Shown here: positions 37,801 through 49,936 of the stretch, piece by piece
How the letters are laid out: each line of letters starts with the position of its first letter
Numbering within the stretch: position 1 is the stretch's first letter
NCBI GenBank assembly: GCA_034509425.1
Contig: JAVTVJ010000342.1
Coordinates: 1,860,001-1,924,000 of the forward strand
Direction of reading: 5' to 3'
DNA from: Eopsaltria australis
Lineage: Eukaryota > Chordata > Aves > Passeriformes > Petroicidae
Length of the DNA stretch: 64,000 nucleotides
Program-made: the position numbers and the translations under genes
The notes under the pieces: model-generated
Told to the model about the DNA's origin: nothing
What the model saw: the letters and a program-made list of their open reading frames with translations, nothing else
The model's database searches: none

Positions 37801-40440
37801 TAAAATCAGAGTCGTACCAAGGGGCATGCAGATTTCTGGAAGCTGTCCTGAAATTGAGAAAAATACCTCAGTTTGGGTTGAATGAGCCACATTTGGGTTC
37901 TTCTGTTTGAAGATTTCTACATACTCATTATGTCAAGGCTGCTACAAGCTCTTCCAGTGCAGGGTTAAGAAAGGCTTCAAGTCATACAGGAACTGGATTT
38001 TGAACTTTTGACTCTGCCCATCCCCCAGACTCAAAGCCTGGCCTCACTGTGTTAATGCCAGCAGCAATGGTGACAATTTTACTCACCCCTCTGGGAAAAG
38101 AATACTGGAGATATCAGAAAACTGTGCTAGAAAAAACAAGATCCTCAAGACTTCATATAAAGCTGAAATATGCTTTAACTGCTTTACAATCATATCAGTA
38201 CTGTGAGAAGGGAATTCTGATAGGATGTTTTGAATAATACAAATATCCATCAGTCCTTTTGGAGAGTGTTCATCAGGCTTGGCATTACATCAGTCTGCAT
38301 CACTCCCACCTTCAATGTTTCCAGCCCCCCACAAACCAGCACTCCGTCAGCCTGGAATATGGCCTGACAAAACCAGGAACAGGAAAGAAAATCAGGTAAC
38401 CATGCCATGGCTGTGCCTGCGGTGGAGTTACCTGCTAGGAAGAAGTGGAAAGTATTGCTCATTAAAACCAGGCTCGACATCCAACTTTGGGCTTTCTGAA
38501 ACTTCACTGAAAAAATGAATGATTTCGTGAGCCCTAAAGATGAGCAATACTTCAGGCATGAACTAAATATTCATTTATCTCACTGACAAACAGGCAGCTC
38601 CCCATCCACAAGAGCTCCTGTATGGTAAGGCACATTACCCACCCAGCATAGCTAACCTTACAGCACGCTGCTGAGCAAGCCCCTGGGGAAGGCTTCACCT
38701 CCAGCAGGGAATCAAAGCAGCCAGGAAGGCATTCAAAGCATCATTAGCCAGCATGTGTGCAGTGCTCTGCCCCTGTCAGCTCCCAGCAGCCAGAAAAGGT
38801 GGAGAGACAGCAGCTTCATTGTCTTATCTTCTATTGTGCTTTCCAATTAACACCTTTAAATGCCAGCTCTTCTTACCTTATACAAACTCAGACTGTAACA
38901 TCAGACCTCTGACCACTGAGAGCATGTTCTTCCTCTCTTTAACAAGAACATTGTGATATTTCAAGGAATTTTTCCCTAGCATGATGGATGTATCTGTTTT
39001 TCACTTAAAAGCAACTTAAATCACTTTGGGAGAACAAGGAAATTCATTAAAACATATTCCGATCTTGCTTAATGTTTTAATCAAGTCTCCTACCACTCAT
39101 TTTGATTTTTACTAACACATAGGCAGGTTTAACAAATTGTTAAGAATCACTGTGGAAAAGAAAGCCATAACCCAAAACTGAACAGGTTCCAGGGAACAGG
39201 GACCTGGAGCCGCAGTGTCACAGCAGAAGGCAGAGGTGATGGTTTTCTAACCCCTTACAAGCTCTGTCCAAAGCTAACAGCTATTCCCAAACTGACAACT
39301 GCTCCATGTAACATATCCTGCAGCAGGAGAGCTCAGGGAATCTGCACAAACCCACGATAAAGGCAGTAACACAAACAGTGGCTGACTGTTTTCACTGCTG
39401 GAAAAAGGAGAACAAACAGCTCACTTAGCCTCACACTGCTGTCAGAGACGGAAGGACCTCTAATCTGCTGGGGAGCCAGCCAGGGGCGTGCTGGGCTCCA
39501 GAAGCAAGGCTTTGTGCAAAACTGCAAATGCTGTTTCCACACGAAGCACAGAGGGATGAAAATATGCAGAGCTACAAGGCAGAAAACTGCCCCTTCTGCC
39601 ACCACCACCCTTCAGCTGCGTCCCCTGCTCTCAGCCACCGAGCTTTCTCCAAGAAATGTGTGTTGTGTTTGCTCAAGACTGGATTTGCCCATGTCCACCT
39701 GAGCCACTGCTCCCCTCCACACCATGGCACAGCAGTGAACACACAAGACATCTGTTCCTTTGGCCTTAAACCACTGCAGCACAATCTGCTGCAAACCTGA
39801 GGTCTGCACACAGTGAGGACAGTGAAGGAGTACGCACACAACATCCTCTGCCCAAGGTTTTGCCTTGGAAGTAAGATGCAGCACCAAGGTGTGCTGAGGA
39901 GAATAAGGCCAAGGGAGGGATGTGGTTCCTGCCCCACATGCTCCTGCAGGACACGGTGTCTCTCAGTGCACAGTTGGGAGCTTCACTTTGGACATGGGAC
40001 ATGTCCAGTTGGCTCCTGCAGGCTGGGATATGGCAGCTCCAGGTTGGAGTTACAAGCACGAGCAGGAAGGACCCAAAGGAGAGAGGCTCCTCACAGCTTG
40101 GCAAGGAGCCCGCTGCTTCCTCCAGAAAACCACCATGAGCCTTCCAGCTGGGTTTGTTTCACAGCAAAGGGCTCTGTTACAAAGCTGTGTGGAAGAAAGA
40201 AGGAATAAATGCCCCCAAGGCTGCTGTGAAGAGCACACTTCAGAGCAGCTGCTCTCTCTGTTATCTAATCTTAATTTTAATCGAGATTTTTTTCCCCTTG
40301 TGCTGCCCGGGGTACTGAGCTCCCTGTGCACGTGCTGCTCCTGGGCCAGGCAGCCCCAGCCTGCCCACACACGCTGCTGGCGCTGCAGCCCAAGGCAGGA
40401 GGAGAGCAGGCATCACACTCACACTGCACACACTGCCCTG
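34841..40440 (-). other. GPC1: GPC1 intron 1, mostly AT-rich segment
   Basis: I see no supported gene here. The left half to about 38500 is AT-rich and low in open frames. Around 39300-40400 the sequence is richer in GC and has overlapping open frames on both strands, up to 199 codons, without recognised domains. Confidence 0.6.
35800..36350. promoter_or_regulatory. Candidate conserved regulatory block B
   Basis: This is a long AT-rich stretch almost free of open frames, non-repetitive, with TAATTA at 35854-35859 and several TTATT/AATAA strings. It has few CpGs. The texture fits a non-coding conserved element but also ordinary AT-rich intron, so confidence is low. Confidence 0.2.
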
Positions 40441-41260
40441 CGAGACATTCCCTTTAATGCCACCCCTTCATCTGCTAAATGTCTCCAAATTGCCAGCTCC
40501 CTCGGGGATTCTAAATATTAAATGAAAAAGGGTTATTACAACATGCCCAGCAACAGAAATTGGGGTGAGGCTGGCGGTCACAGATAGCCTGGGCCAGAGT
40601 TAATTAATACATGCTCACGCCGATTTTTTTTCCTGTTTTGATAAAGGGCAATTTATAGTTGGCATGACTGTCGCAATGCCCCATGACCCTCAGTCTAATT
40701 AGAAAATATAATGTGGAAGTGCAAATGCAAGATCCTAGGAAAGAAATCCCAGCCTTCTGGAGCTTTTACTTTTTCCCAGTCCAGCTTTCTTTTTCCCAGG
40801 GTGTAACTGTGGCTCCGAGTGCACGATAAGCCCAGAGCGTTAATGTGTGTTTATTTGGAGACATCTCTAATGTGTTTGTGTTGTGTGTTTCTAGAGCTAC
40901 AGACCAAAACAGGCAAGGTAACAGCTACCCAACACAGAGCAAATTCCCAGAGGGGAAGACAAGAAGGGTTAGCTGCTGAATGCATCTTAGTCAGGAGAGA
41001 AGCTGGAGCTCTTTTAATTGTTCATCAATCAATTAACGGCACTCTCAAATGTCTAATTAAGCAGACAACTGGAATTAAGCAAAGGGCATCTCTGAAATGC
41101 CAGCCCTCTTAACGAAAGCACTTCTTATGTTCAAGTGAGTACTTGATTAAGGTGTGCTCGTGTGGAGAGACGTGCAGGAAAATCCCCAACCGAGCGATTA
41201 GCACTTCTCCCTGGTGAGGCTCTGAAAAATCAATCCTTTGGTGCTGCAAGTTAACCTTCG
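40441..41260. promoter_or_regulatory. Candidate conserved regulatory block C
   Basis: This is one of the most enhancer-like stretches of the window. It is non-repetitive and AT-rich yet retains CpGs (CACGCCGATT, CTGTCGCAATG, ACCGAGCGATT). Homeodomain cores TAATTA occur at 40601-40606, 40696-40701 and 41054-41059, with TAATTG at 41015-41020. A mirror pair TCAAGTGAGTACTTGA at 41131-41146 holds one full NKX2-type TCAAGTG site and an inverted half. Whether it is conserved cannot be judged from one sequence. Confidence 0.35.
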
Positions 41261-44200
41261 CATCCCAGCGAGTGCCTGAGCTGGGTGGCACAGCACAGAG
41301 AACAAATCAGCCTCGTTCAGCACGGAGGGCTGCACCACAAGGGCTGAGTGCCCTCTGTGGGCTGGATCAGCACAGAGGGAGCGGTGGCACGGGTCATGCC
41401 CATGGGCACAGACACCTCGAGGGTGGCAGTGGCAGCACAGCAGGCCAGAGGTTTGATGTGAGCACCCCAACACCGGGCTTGGAGAGCAGCAGCAGCTCCT
41501 GAGGGTTTGCTGCTCTCCCAAGGACAAAGCCAAGCCAGGCAGTGAGCTCTGCAAGCAGGGCAGGACCTCCCAAGCCCCCAGCCATGGGCAGGGGAATCAC
41601 CCAGCACAGGTTTGGGGGACGTCCATCCCAGGGCAGCTGGAAACCACTGCTGGCACATCTGCAAAGAGGGGCAATGAGAGCACTCTGCCAGGGGAAGGAG
41701 GATGACACTGAAATCTCATGGTCACTGGGCACAGATGGCACCCAGCTCCCTGGCATTCACTGCAGATAAACCAAGGCAATACAAAGATGCTGCCACCATC
41801 GATTCCCCACACGTCAGGGACACCACAGCCTCTGAGTGAAACCATGCCGTAAAAACAAGCAGAAGCAGCAGATTCAGCATGTAGAAGAGAAGATTCCAAA
41901 CTGATCCTGTTTTTCTTTGGTGCTCCCAGGAATCAAGAAGCTTCCACAAAAAGCTGCACAGCTGGTTGTCCACACTGCATCACACAGCACATGCCGTGGG
42001 TCTGTGCTGCAGCTGTTTAATTTCATTTCCACAGCTGTGTCCAAATACTTACAACAAAAAAATAAAAATTTAAAAAATCAAGGGACAAGAGACAAGAAAA
42101 GAATGTCCAGAAGTCCCCTGGAAATCTTTTGCCAAGGGGTGAGGCTGTTCCTGTACAGTAAAGTTCCCCACAAAGCAGCCTGGTCAAGAATAAAACCCTG
42201 ACGTTGTCCTTCGAGAAGACAACAAAAAGCAGGAGTTCAGTTGGCCTCAGTAAATCTGGCACATTTACTTACAGAAGGAACTCCTGAGCCTCTCTCCATC
42301 AGGATAGAAGATCCCTAAAAATAACCCAGTGAAAGCTGATAGAGCCATCCTAAAAATCTCTCTTGTGGGTTTAGTCCTAAGGGTGATACTTTGATACCAA
42401 CTTTGGCCTTAAGCCAAACTTACTGAACATACCACTCTATGGAGATCAGTTTTCTTTCATCCTTATCATTTTTTTTCCACTCTGGCAGATACTTTGTCTC
42501 CTTGTCTGCTTCTCCAGTTGCCCCAATATCACAAATTACCATCAAAACTTCATGTACTCGCTTTCCAAAAGTGTAAGGAGATAAAATAACAGCTGCTTAT
42601 TTTGCAGCAGGGGAGCTGTGATATTAGGATTTGTATTTCTGAGCAGATTCTGCCTCATAAAAACAAACCCAAACAAACCAAACCATAAGAAAGAATGAGA
42701 AGAAAAATCCCAAAGGCCACCTCCCTTGATCAGGTGCTCTTGCAATAGGTATCTAAGTGAAGAACAAATATTTGCAAGCTTACAACAGTAAAAACTATTT
42801 TAATACAACACTTTTCTCACAAACATAATCAAGGTAGAAAAGCCTGAAGTGTGAGACATTTCTTGGTTTTTTTAAATGTTTTCTGCAAATCTCAGTAATT
42901 ATTTATGCTGCTGCTTCTGGAAATGAATACTCTCTTTGAAAAAAAAGAAACTGAAAAAACCCAGTCATGACAGCAGCTCCAGCACTGCCTTGGAGCTCAG
43001 CTTCAGCAAACTTATATTGGCATGTTGCAATATTGATAAAGTTTTTTAATATTTTTTTTTTAAATTCTACATTTCAAAGTCTTGCTATAAAGAAGCTGAG
43101 ATGGTACAAAATCGTACTTGAATAAGAAGAAATCAAGGAAACTCTTCCACAAAGGAAATTACTATCAAAATTGATGCTTCCTGCCATGTTGAAATTCCAA
43201 TAAGCATTTATCTCAGCAAATCCTCGGCAGCCTCTGACATTTCTATTATTGGGGCTGACTGGGTTCATCCTACCCTGATGAGAATAAATAGTGGAGCATC
43301 CCAGGGATGGGAACTGCTGCAATAACAGGCACATCACTCACCAATGTGAAGCCCCTCTTCAGCAGGGAGGAAGTTGGTTTTCCCCAGGTGTGATGCCCAA
43401 GGGAGGTGGGAGGAGAGGACAGAGTGAGCAGCAGGATCTCCCCTGGTATCCAGAGAGGTTGTGGTGGTGGTTCCTCCTGTCCTGAGGCAGGCAGTGCAAT
43501 GGGGATGGGATTCAGGCCTCTGGGGACCATGGGAGGTACCTGCTCCTGCCAGGGGTTCCTGCCCACTGCCCAGCCCATCTCCAGGTGATCCACCAGGAAG
43601 GGAGGCACCAGCTGGGCCAGGAATGGCCCCAATGAACCTGCAGTGGGTCATACCCATGGCCAAAAGTGATCCAGAGCCACCAAATGTGGGTCCAACCCCA
43701 TGCCAAATGTGATCCAGAGCCACCTCTGCCTGGTACTGCTTGGATTGCTCCAGGTTCCAGGGGAGGCTGGCTGCAAGTGGACAAGAACACAACAGGGCTA
43801 CAAGGAAAAGCAAAAACCAGAAGAGCAAAATAAAGCAAGGCAGTGTGGGCATCCCAAGGGAAAGAAAGCTCCTCAGTGAAGTTTGTGGTAGACAAACTGC
43901 TCTAGAAAATTAATTCAGGGCTGTGCACTTATCTGGGGCTGCTCTTGTCATGACAAGGAGACAATTCCTTCGGTTCCTAAAACTAGTGGCCACTTTGTCC
44001 TTATAGCCCACAGCAGTTCTGCCAGCAAACCCAGAGAAAGAGTGCTTGAGGCTTGCACACATATTAAGATTTAGAAAGCCAAAGAAAAAGAAACAAGCAG
44101 TATTGTAAATCCTTGGCTACTTGGAAATTATTTTCTGAAATAACTGCAAAGGTAGAACCTCTCCAAGTAAGTGGCTCAGCATTACTGCAGTGCTAGATAA

Positions 44201-44850
44201 ACCCTCATACCTCACCCCCTGACAGCTTATCCATCCTCACCCCACTGATCCAGGCAGTCCCAGAAACCCGCCATGGACGAGCAGACTGGGAATACAGAGA
44301 TCAGATGCTATGGATTATGCACAAAAGAGAGAAGGAGAACTCTTAGGGAGCCTGGTAACCAGCAGAACTAATGATGAAATACCTCTCTTCTGCTTATGCC
44401 TGATGGGGTGACAACACTTCTGTTCCAAAGGTACCCCAGAGGACAGAGCAGCACTGCCCGACAGGGAGGCAGCAGTTTTTCCCCCTTGCTGCTGCTGCTC
44501 CAAGGGACAAACCCCTTTCTCCTGCCTGACCACGTTGCTGCTGCCATGGCCAGCGTGGCTGAGCAGGGAGAGCACAGCCTGTTACCCTCTGTACAGAGAA
44601 CACTTGAGGGAAGCAGCAGCTGTTCTGATAACACACACGCAGCCCACGTGCTGGGAGATAAGATGCCAGCAGTGCTGATAAGCCTCTCTGGAGGGGCAGT
44701 GTGTACCCGTGTGCTGCTCACATGGGCCCCTGCCCGTGTCAGCCACGAGCCTGCACCAACCCTGTGCCCAAACAGCCCCCAGGGGACGGGCAGGTGTCAC
44801 CATGAGGGCAAGGGATCAGCACAACAGGGCTTCTGCAAACCTCAACACTC
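41261..44850 (-). other. GPC1: GPC1 intron 1, ordinary non-coding segment
   Basis: GC-rich patches at about 41270-41760, 43380-43760 and 44400-44850 alternate with A-rich DNA near 42050-42090 and T/A-rich DNA near 43020-43070. Open frames of up to 172 codons overlap on both strands. A short local duplication around AGTGATCCAGAGCCACC occurs at about 43660-43720. No exon is recognised. Confidence 0.6.
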
Positions 44851-45123
44851 CTTGTCCCGCCCCTGGGTGCACTGAGAAGATCCTGGTTCCATGTTCTTTG
44901 CACGCTCCCCTCAGGTGTTTGCACACACTGGTGAGACCCCCAGGCCTCCTCCCCTCCAGCACTGGTGCCATGACACTGACTGCATCCTCCTTCCTGCCAT
45001 GGCAGGGCCTCCAATGTGCTTCATCTTCCCACTAATATCTGGATGCACTGGAAAAAACCCAGTGCAATGCACAATTCTGTCACATGGGAGAAGAGCCACA
45101 GAAAGGGACGAGAAAGTCCTCCT
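44851..45123 (-). mobile_element. CR1-like LINE fragment, minus strand
   Basis: The reverse complement of this stretch aligns with 45259-45514. Shared landmarks, read on the minus strand, are GGAGGACTTT, CACATTGGAGGCCCTG, the GCAGGAAGGAGGATGCAG string, GAGGCCTGGGGGTCTCAC and ATGGAACCAGGATC. The part from the GGTCTCAC string onward matches the 3' region of CR1 as I know it. It lacks the final CR1 3' tail. Confidence 0.65.
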
Positions 45124-45258
45124 CTTCCTGCCCCAGAGCCCACAGCTGACTACAAGGAGGCAAAAGCCCTGGGTGTAGCATCAGCATACTCAAAGCTTCT
45201 CTCAGACCTTTTGGTCCCAAGCTTTCCTGGCCAGCCCTGAATTCTTCCTAATAACATA

Positions 45259-45642
45259 GGAGGACTTTTCTGACATTTTTGTGGCTTTTGTCTCATGCAG
45301 CAGAATGATGCACAGCATTAGTTTTTGTCCAGCTCACACAGATATTTTTAAGAATATCAACACATTGGAGGCCCTGTCGTGGCAGGAAGGAGGATGCAGC
45401 CACAGCCTCACAGCACCAGTGCTGGAGGGGAGGAGGCCTGGGGGTCTCACCTGAGGGGAGGCTGCAAAGAACATGGAACCAGGATCTTTCCAGTGCACCC
45501 AGGCACAGGACAAGAGGAAACGGGCACAAATCCAAACAGGAGGTGCTGTTCAAACACTCCAGATGTTCCTGCTTGAGAAGTGGGGTTGGACGAGATCCCT
45601 CTAGAGATTCCCTCCAACCTCAGCCAGGCTAGGATTCTGTGA
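45259..45642 (+). mobile_element. CR1 LINE fragment with 3' end, plus strand
   Basis: The 3' part has clear CR1 landmarks: ACAAGAGGAAACGGGCACAAA, then TGCTTGAGAAG, GGGGTTGGACGAGATCCCTC, CCCTCCAACCTCAGCC and a terminal GATTCTGTGA. Compared with a typical CR1 3' end, the middle is shortened by an internal deletion after GGAGGTGCTGTTCAAAC. The 5' part (45259-45514) is shared in inverted orientation with 44851-45123. No intact reverse transcriptase remains. Confidence 0.82.
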
Positions 45643-48253
45643 CATCATTGATACATGGCTGAGGAGCAGCCTGGCAAAGGTGGGCTTCAGATGAGCATTG
45701 ATAGCCCAGCTTCAACAGGAAAAGCAGGGACATCACCCTGCAGACTGGAGCCACCTTTGCTCTCAGGAAAGACAACTACCACTTCATTTTTACTGAACTG
45801 TAGAGCCAAGCGCTTTTCTCATTATTCTAACAGAAAGGGAGAAAAACTAAACGGGTTAACTTTAAGGTATTTGTTCACTTTCTAAACCAAGGGTACAATT
45901 GGGAAAGACCCCCAGTAAGCTTGGAGAGCTGCTCTCTCTGGGAGCCCACATTCAGAGGCAGAACATGAGCTGTACTGGCAGCTGGGCAAAATCCAGCACT
46001 GGGGATCAGCATCCAGGAGTGATGAGCAGAGCTGTCACCACGGAGAGCACCTTAATCTGCTCTCTCTCCACTTTTGCTTCTTTGCTTCCAGTTTTGTAAG
46101 CCAGGTACAAAACTTTTACTCTGCTGGAGTGCTTTTTGACAATGTTTATTTTTAATTTCTTCTGGCAGTAGGAGTAAACTCAGGATAATCTGGCAGGTGC
46201 TATGCTCTGTTCCTCAAAAAGCAGCATTTCTGCCTGTAGTAGGATGAGATTTCTCTTGCTACTCCTGCTCTGAGAGCAGAGATGATTCATTTTTCCCACC
46301 AAGATACAGCACTGAGGAATTTCTCTCTGAAGACTTACATAGCCCACCTTTAACCTTCAGTGCTGAGGACACACGTTCAGGCATCTACTCTGTAACACTA
46401 TGTCAAAAATTAGTATTTTTCTCCTATCACAGAAGCTTAACCAAAGTGAAAATATATTCTTGCAACACTGGCTTAACTTCCACATATCCCCTAACACCCA
46501 AAACCTCCAGGCTCCCCGTATCTGTTTGAAGATGGTTGCAGAACTCAACAAGTCTGTACCCTTCTATTTTCCCATTCATTTTTTTCCCTCACTGATAGCA
46601 CAAAGCAATCTCTAATTCATCATCACATCCGTGTCAGGTTCCCAATCTGAAGAGAAGCACTTGGCACTTTAATCTTCAAGCAGATTACACATTTCCTGTT
46701 AGGACTTGAAATCTAACTCTGTGCATGTGTGTGGGTGCCTGCACGTTTCTTAAGATTTGCTTTAAAAAAATAATAAAAGGGAAGGATGAACAAAGGGTTG
46801 AGATTTTTCTGTCGGGGGTCTGGAATTAGTTTTGCTGACAATGAAAAATGAAGTGGAAAGGGTTGGGCTGCTTTTCCTTCACTCTCTGTGTGGCATCATG
46901 GACATTTGCTGTACTAAGTCCCTCTGCACTGAAAGATTGTCCCTGTGTCCCCAAGTCCTCACTGCTGGGAGTCTGGGAGCACCAAGCTCTGGCCCCCGAG
47001 GAGCCACAGCACTGTAATTACACAGAGCAGGGCCATCTGATGTATGCATGTTTGGAAAATAAGGCTGGCTACCCACCAGGGAGAAGCTGACCATAGAGGA
47101 ATTTGCAAAAGGAGAGAAAGGCCAAACAACTCATTTCTGACTGTAAAACACTCCACCACTGAGAGACTGATAAAATGAGTCTGAGTTCAGTGGAATGAGT
47201 TCTCCTGGAACGAGCTGGCAGTCAGGAGCTGCTGCAGAGCCCAAGGGGGAACACAAAACACCATCTCCCCTCTCCCCTCCCCGGGGTGGGCACAGGAAGG
47301 GCCTCCAGATGGGAGCCTGACTCAGGTTACCCAGGACTGGCACTGAGAAAAGTGCAGGAGAGATGAACGATATCAGGTATACAATGAAGTTTTTGAATAG
47401 TGGAATTTGACATGTTTGTCACAGCTTTTAAAAATATCTTCCCTTTAAATCTGCACTGGCAGCATGTTAGCAGCAATGTTACCGATACCTAGGACACAAA
47501 AACCAGAGCCAGTGTCAACTCACAACTCTCTGCAGTGCTCTGCTTTAGCCTTGATCCAAAGGCTCTGCTCCTGATGCCCACAATCTTCTGAGCCTCCAGA
47601 TTCTTCCATTCCCAGACCTGCCATGTGAGGCTCCCAGAACACCTCCAGCTGGGCACTGGTGTGATGTGGGAGGCTGTCTGCTAGGAGCTGGGGCGGGGTC
47701 AATAAATCAGAGCACATCCTAGGCACAGATGGACAGCAAAGCTTGTGGTCACCAGCAGCCTGGTTCTGATTCAAACCAGAGACTGCAGAGCTTGAACACA
47801 AGCAGCACTTTTATATTTAAGTGATGCAGTGCACAACTTCTCCCATGCCAGACCAGAACGGTGTAGATTTTAGCAGGGAAAAGAGTCCCTTACACTGATG
47901 CTTTTAGTGTGTATTTATTTATTTATCTTTAAACACCCACTGAAAATAGCAGGATAAATGTCTACCTCTCTGAACTAAGCACAGTTCCTGGAGTCTCAGC
48001 TGTGCTGTGGGCTTGCTGCTCCTCAGCACCACAGCACGACTGTGCTGGTGGCTGAAGAACATTCCCTCTCCAAGGGACAGAGCAAAGAGCTGGCATGGCA
48101 GGAAGGCTTTGACTAAAGCTGTGCCTGCCAGTGATTCTGATGACACAAACATGGTGGTACCCAAAAGCCAGCAGTGACAGGATGTAGCACTCCCTCACAC
48201 ACTCATTTTCAGAACCATAATAATCAGAGTGCTCTTAGCAGTTTGCTTTGCTC

Positions 48254-48263
48254 TATATAAATA
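48254..48263 (+). promoter_or_regulatory. TATA-box-like element TATATAAATA
   Basis: CTCTATATAAATAGGGGC is a close match to an extended TATA box followed by a G-rich stretch, as in many core promoters. A start site would be expected near 48284-48292 on the plus strand, antisense to GPC1. Downstream frames are short; the first ATG (48308) stops after 6 codons. It may drive a non-coding transcript or be coincidental. Confidence 0.25.
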
Positions 48264-49024
48264 GGGGCAGAGGCCAGCCGAGTGGTTTGCAGTTAATCAC
48301 ACAGCACAATGAGAAAGAGCTGTCAGTGAACTGCCCCTGTGCTATTTATTCAAGGCAGAAATAGAGCAAGAGTGGCAGCATGTATCTTCACCAGACCACC
48401 CCTGCTCAGAGTGACATCTTGTGCCATAATGCCACCTAATCAGAGCAGCCTCTTGTTAGGTTTCACATCTCACCAAACCAGCGCTGAAAGAGTGATCAAT
48501 AAAATGCAGGCGAGACCTCATGAGCTGCTCTCTCACAGCACATCCCAGATGGAAACTGGGCTGGCTCACAGGAGAGGCAAGAATAGCTGAGAAGGAACAG
48601 CAGGTCTTATAAGGAAGTAAAGTATGATGGAGAGCAGCAGAAGTAAACTTAGACTGAGCATTGGGGTAACGTGCTGCTGAGATGTTACAAACACAAGTGT
48701 CCCCAAAGCAATGTTAACAGACAGCTGGTTAGAGCTGGAATGGAGAGGAGCTAAAAAGACAGCTCTGTCTTGCTCCAGATCGACGTGGCCTGCAGGTCTC
48801 AGGATGCTGCTCCTGCCTCTGAAGTGGAATATGTATTTATCTTGTTCCTCTGCTCCCTGACCCCTCCATGAAGTCGGTCACTGTGAAGGCCAGTTAGTGC
48901 AGGGTGAGGTGGGTCTTCCTCCACCTCACATCTCCTCACCTGGAGATGACCCCAGCTCCCCGTGTCACTCCACAAACACAGCAGAGAGAAGTGCCAGCCA
49001 ACACTCTAGAGCTGTTTTTCCCAC

Positions 49025-49052
49025 ATATACACACACACGCACAGACACACAC
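49025..49052. repeat. Short CA-rich dinucleotide tract
   Basis: An imperfect AC repeat with one GC and one AG interruption. Confidence 0.85.
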
Positions 49053-49857
49053 TCTGCACTTGGCATAAACAGCCAAATCTGATCCAAACCACTGGCTGAG
49101 CAAACAGCTCACACCCAGCAGAGGCTCGTAAACCTGAGACTAGGGCACTCCAGCAGGAAATGGGACATGCAGCTTGAGAGGGCAGCTTTAAATGTGGACT
49201 TTTACCATCAACACACTGGGGAACCCAGGAAGCAAATATCCAATATTCACTGGAGATCTGCTGTCCTGCATGATTACAGAGCCAGTCAGGCAGAGGTGAT
49301 GAGCGAGCTGGGTGCAGTCATTAGACCTCTCAGTCTGGGAGAGATTTATTCTGGCCCATCAGAAAAAAATGAGACAGGACTGTGTGACCTGACTTGCAAT
49401 AAGGTTCAAAAAAAGGAAGTCAAGACCAGGATGGGAAATGAATTTGGCAGAGTCCCAGACAAACCCAACACATGATATTGGCCCTTAGCTTCTTGCTCAC
49501 AAAATAACCCATGGAACCGTAATAGCAGTGACCTTTAAGGACCAGAGACTCAGCTGAACTGGGGAAGTTCTCAAAATGCATAATCTTAAATAATAGGGAA
49601 TGTTATTGCCTCTGATCCCTAGCTCCACACCCACAGAAATAAAAACAAACCCTCGTTCCAGAGAATTTTTACACAATAGCGTTATTTGTTGGTTTGTTTT
49701 CAAACATTTATTTCCTAAAATAAGCCTGTGTCAAACTGAAGAGTGGGTGAGTGGGCAATGCATCTGGAGATCTTTGAATTTTCTACACAAATCCATTCCC
49801 AATGTGTTGGTCCATGAGCTCTAGAATTATGCAGCCCTTCTACTTGGGGGAAAAAAC

Positions 49858-49936
49858 CAAACCATCTTATAAGGACCTTTACACACAGACCTTTACACCT
49901 TACACACAAACCATCTTATAAGGACCTTACACACAC
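49858..49936. repeat. Two-copy tandem duplication, 49-bp period
   Basis: ACCATCTTATAAGGACCTT starts at 49861 and again at 49910. Between the copies, ACCTTTACACACAG and ACCTTTACACCTTACACAC show further nested duplication of a shorter ACACAC-containing unit. Confidence 0.88.

Noticed and set aside
39922..40521. 199-codon plus-strand open frame
   Set aside because: Overlaps two other plus-strand frames and a minus-strand frame, and runs into a regulatory-looking AT-rich block; no domain seen.
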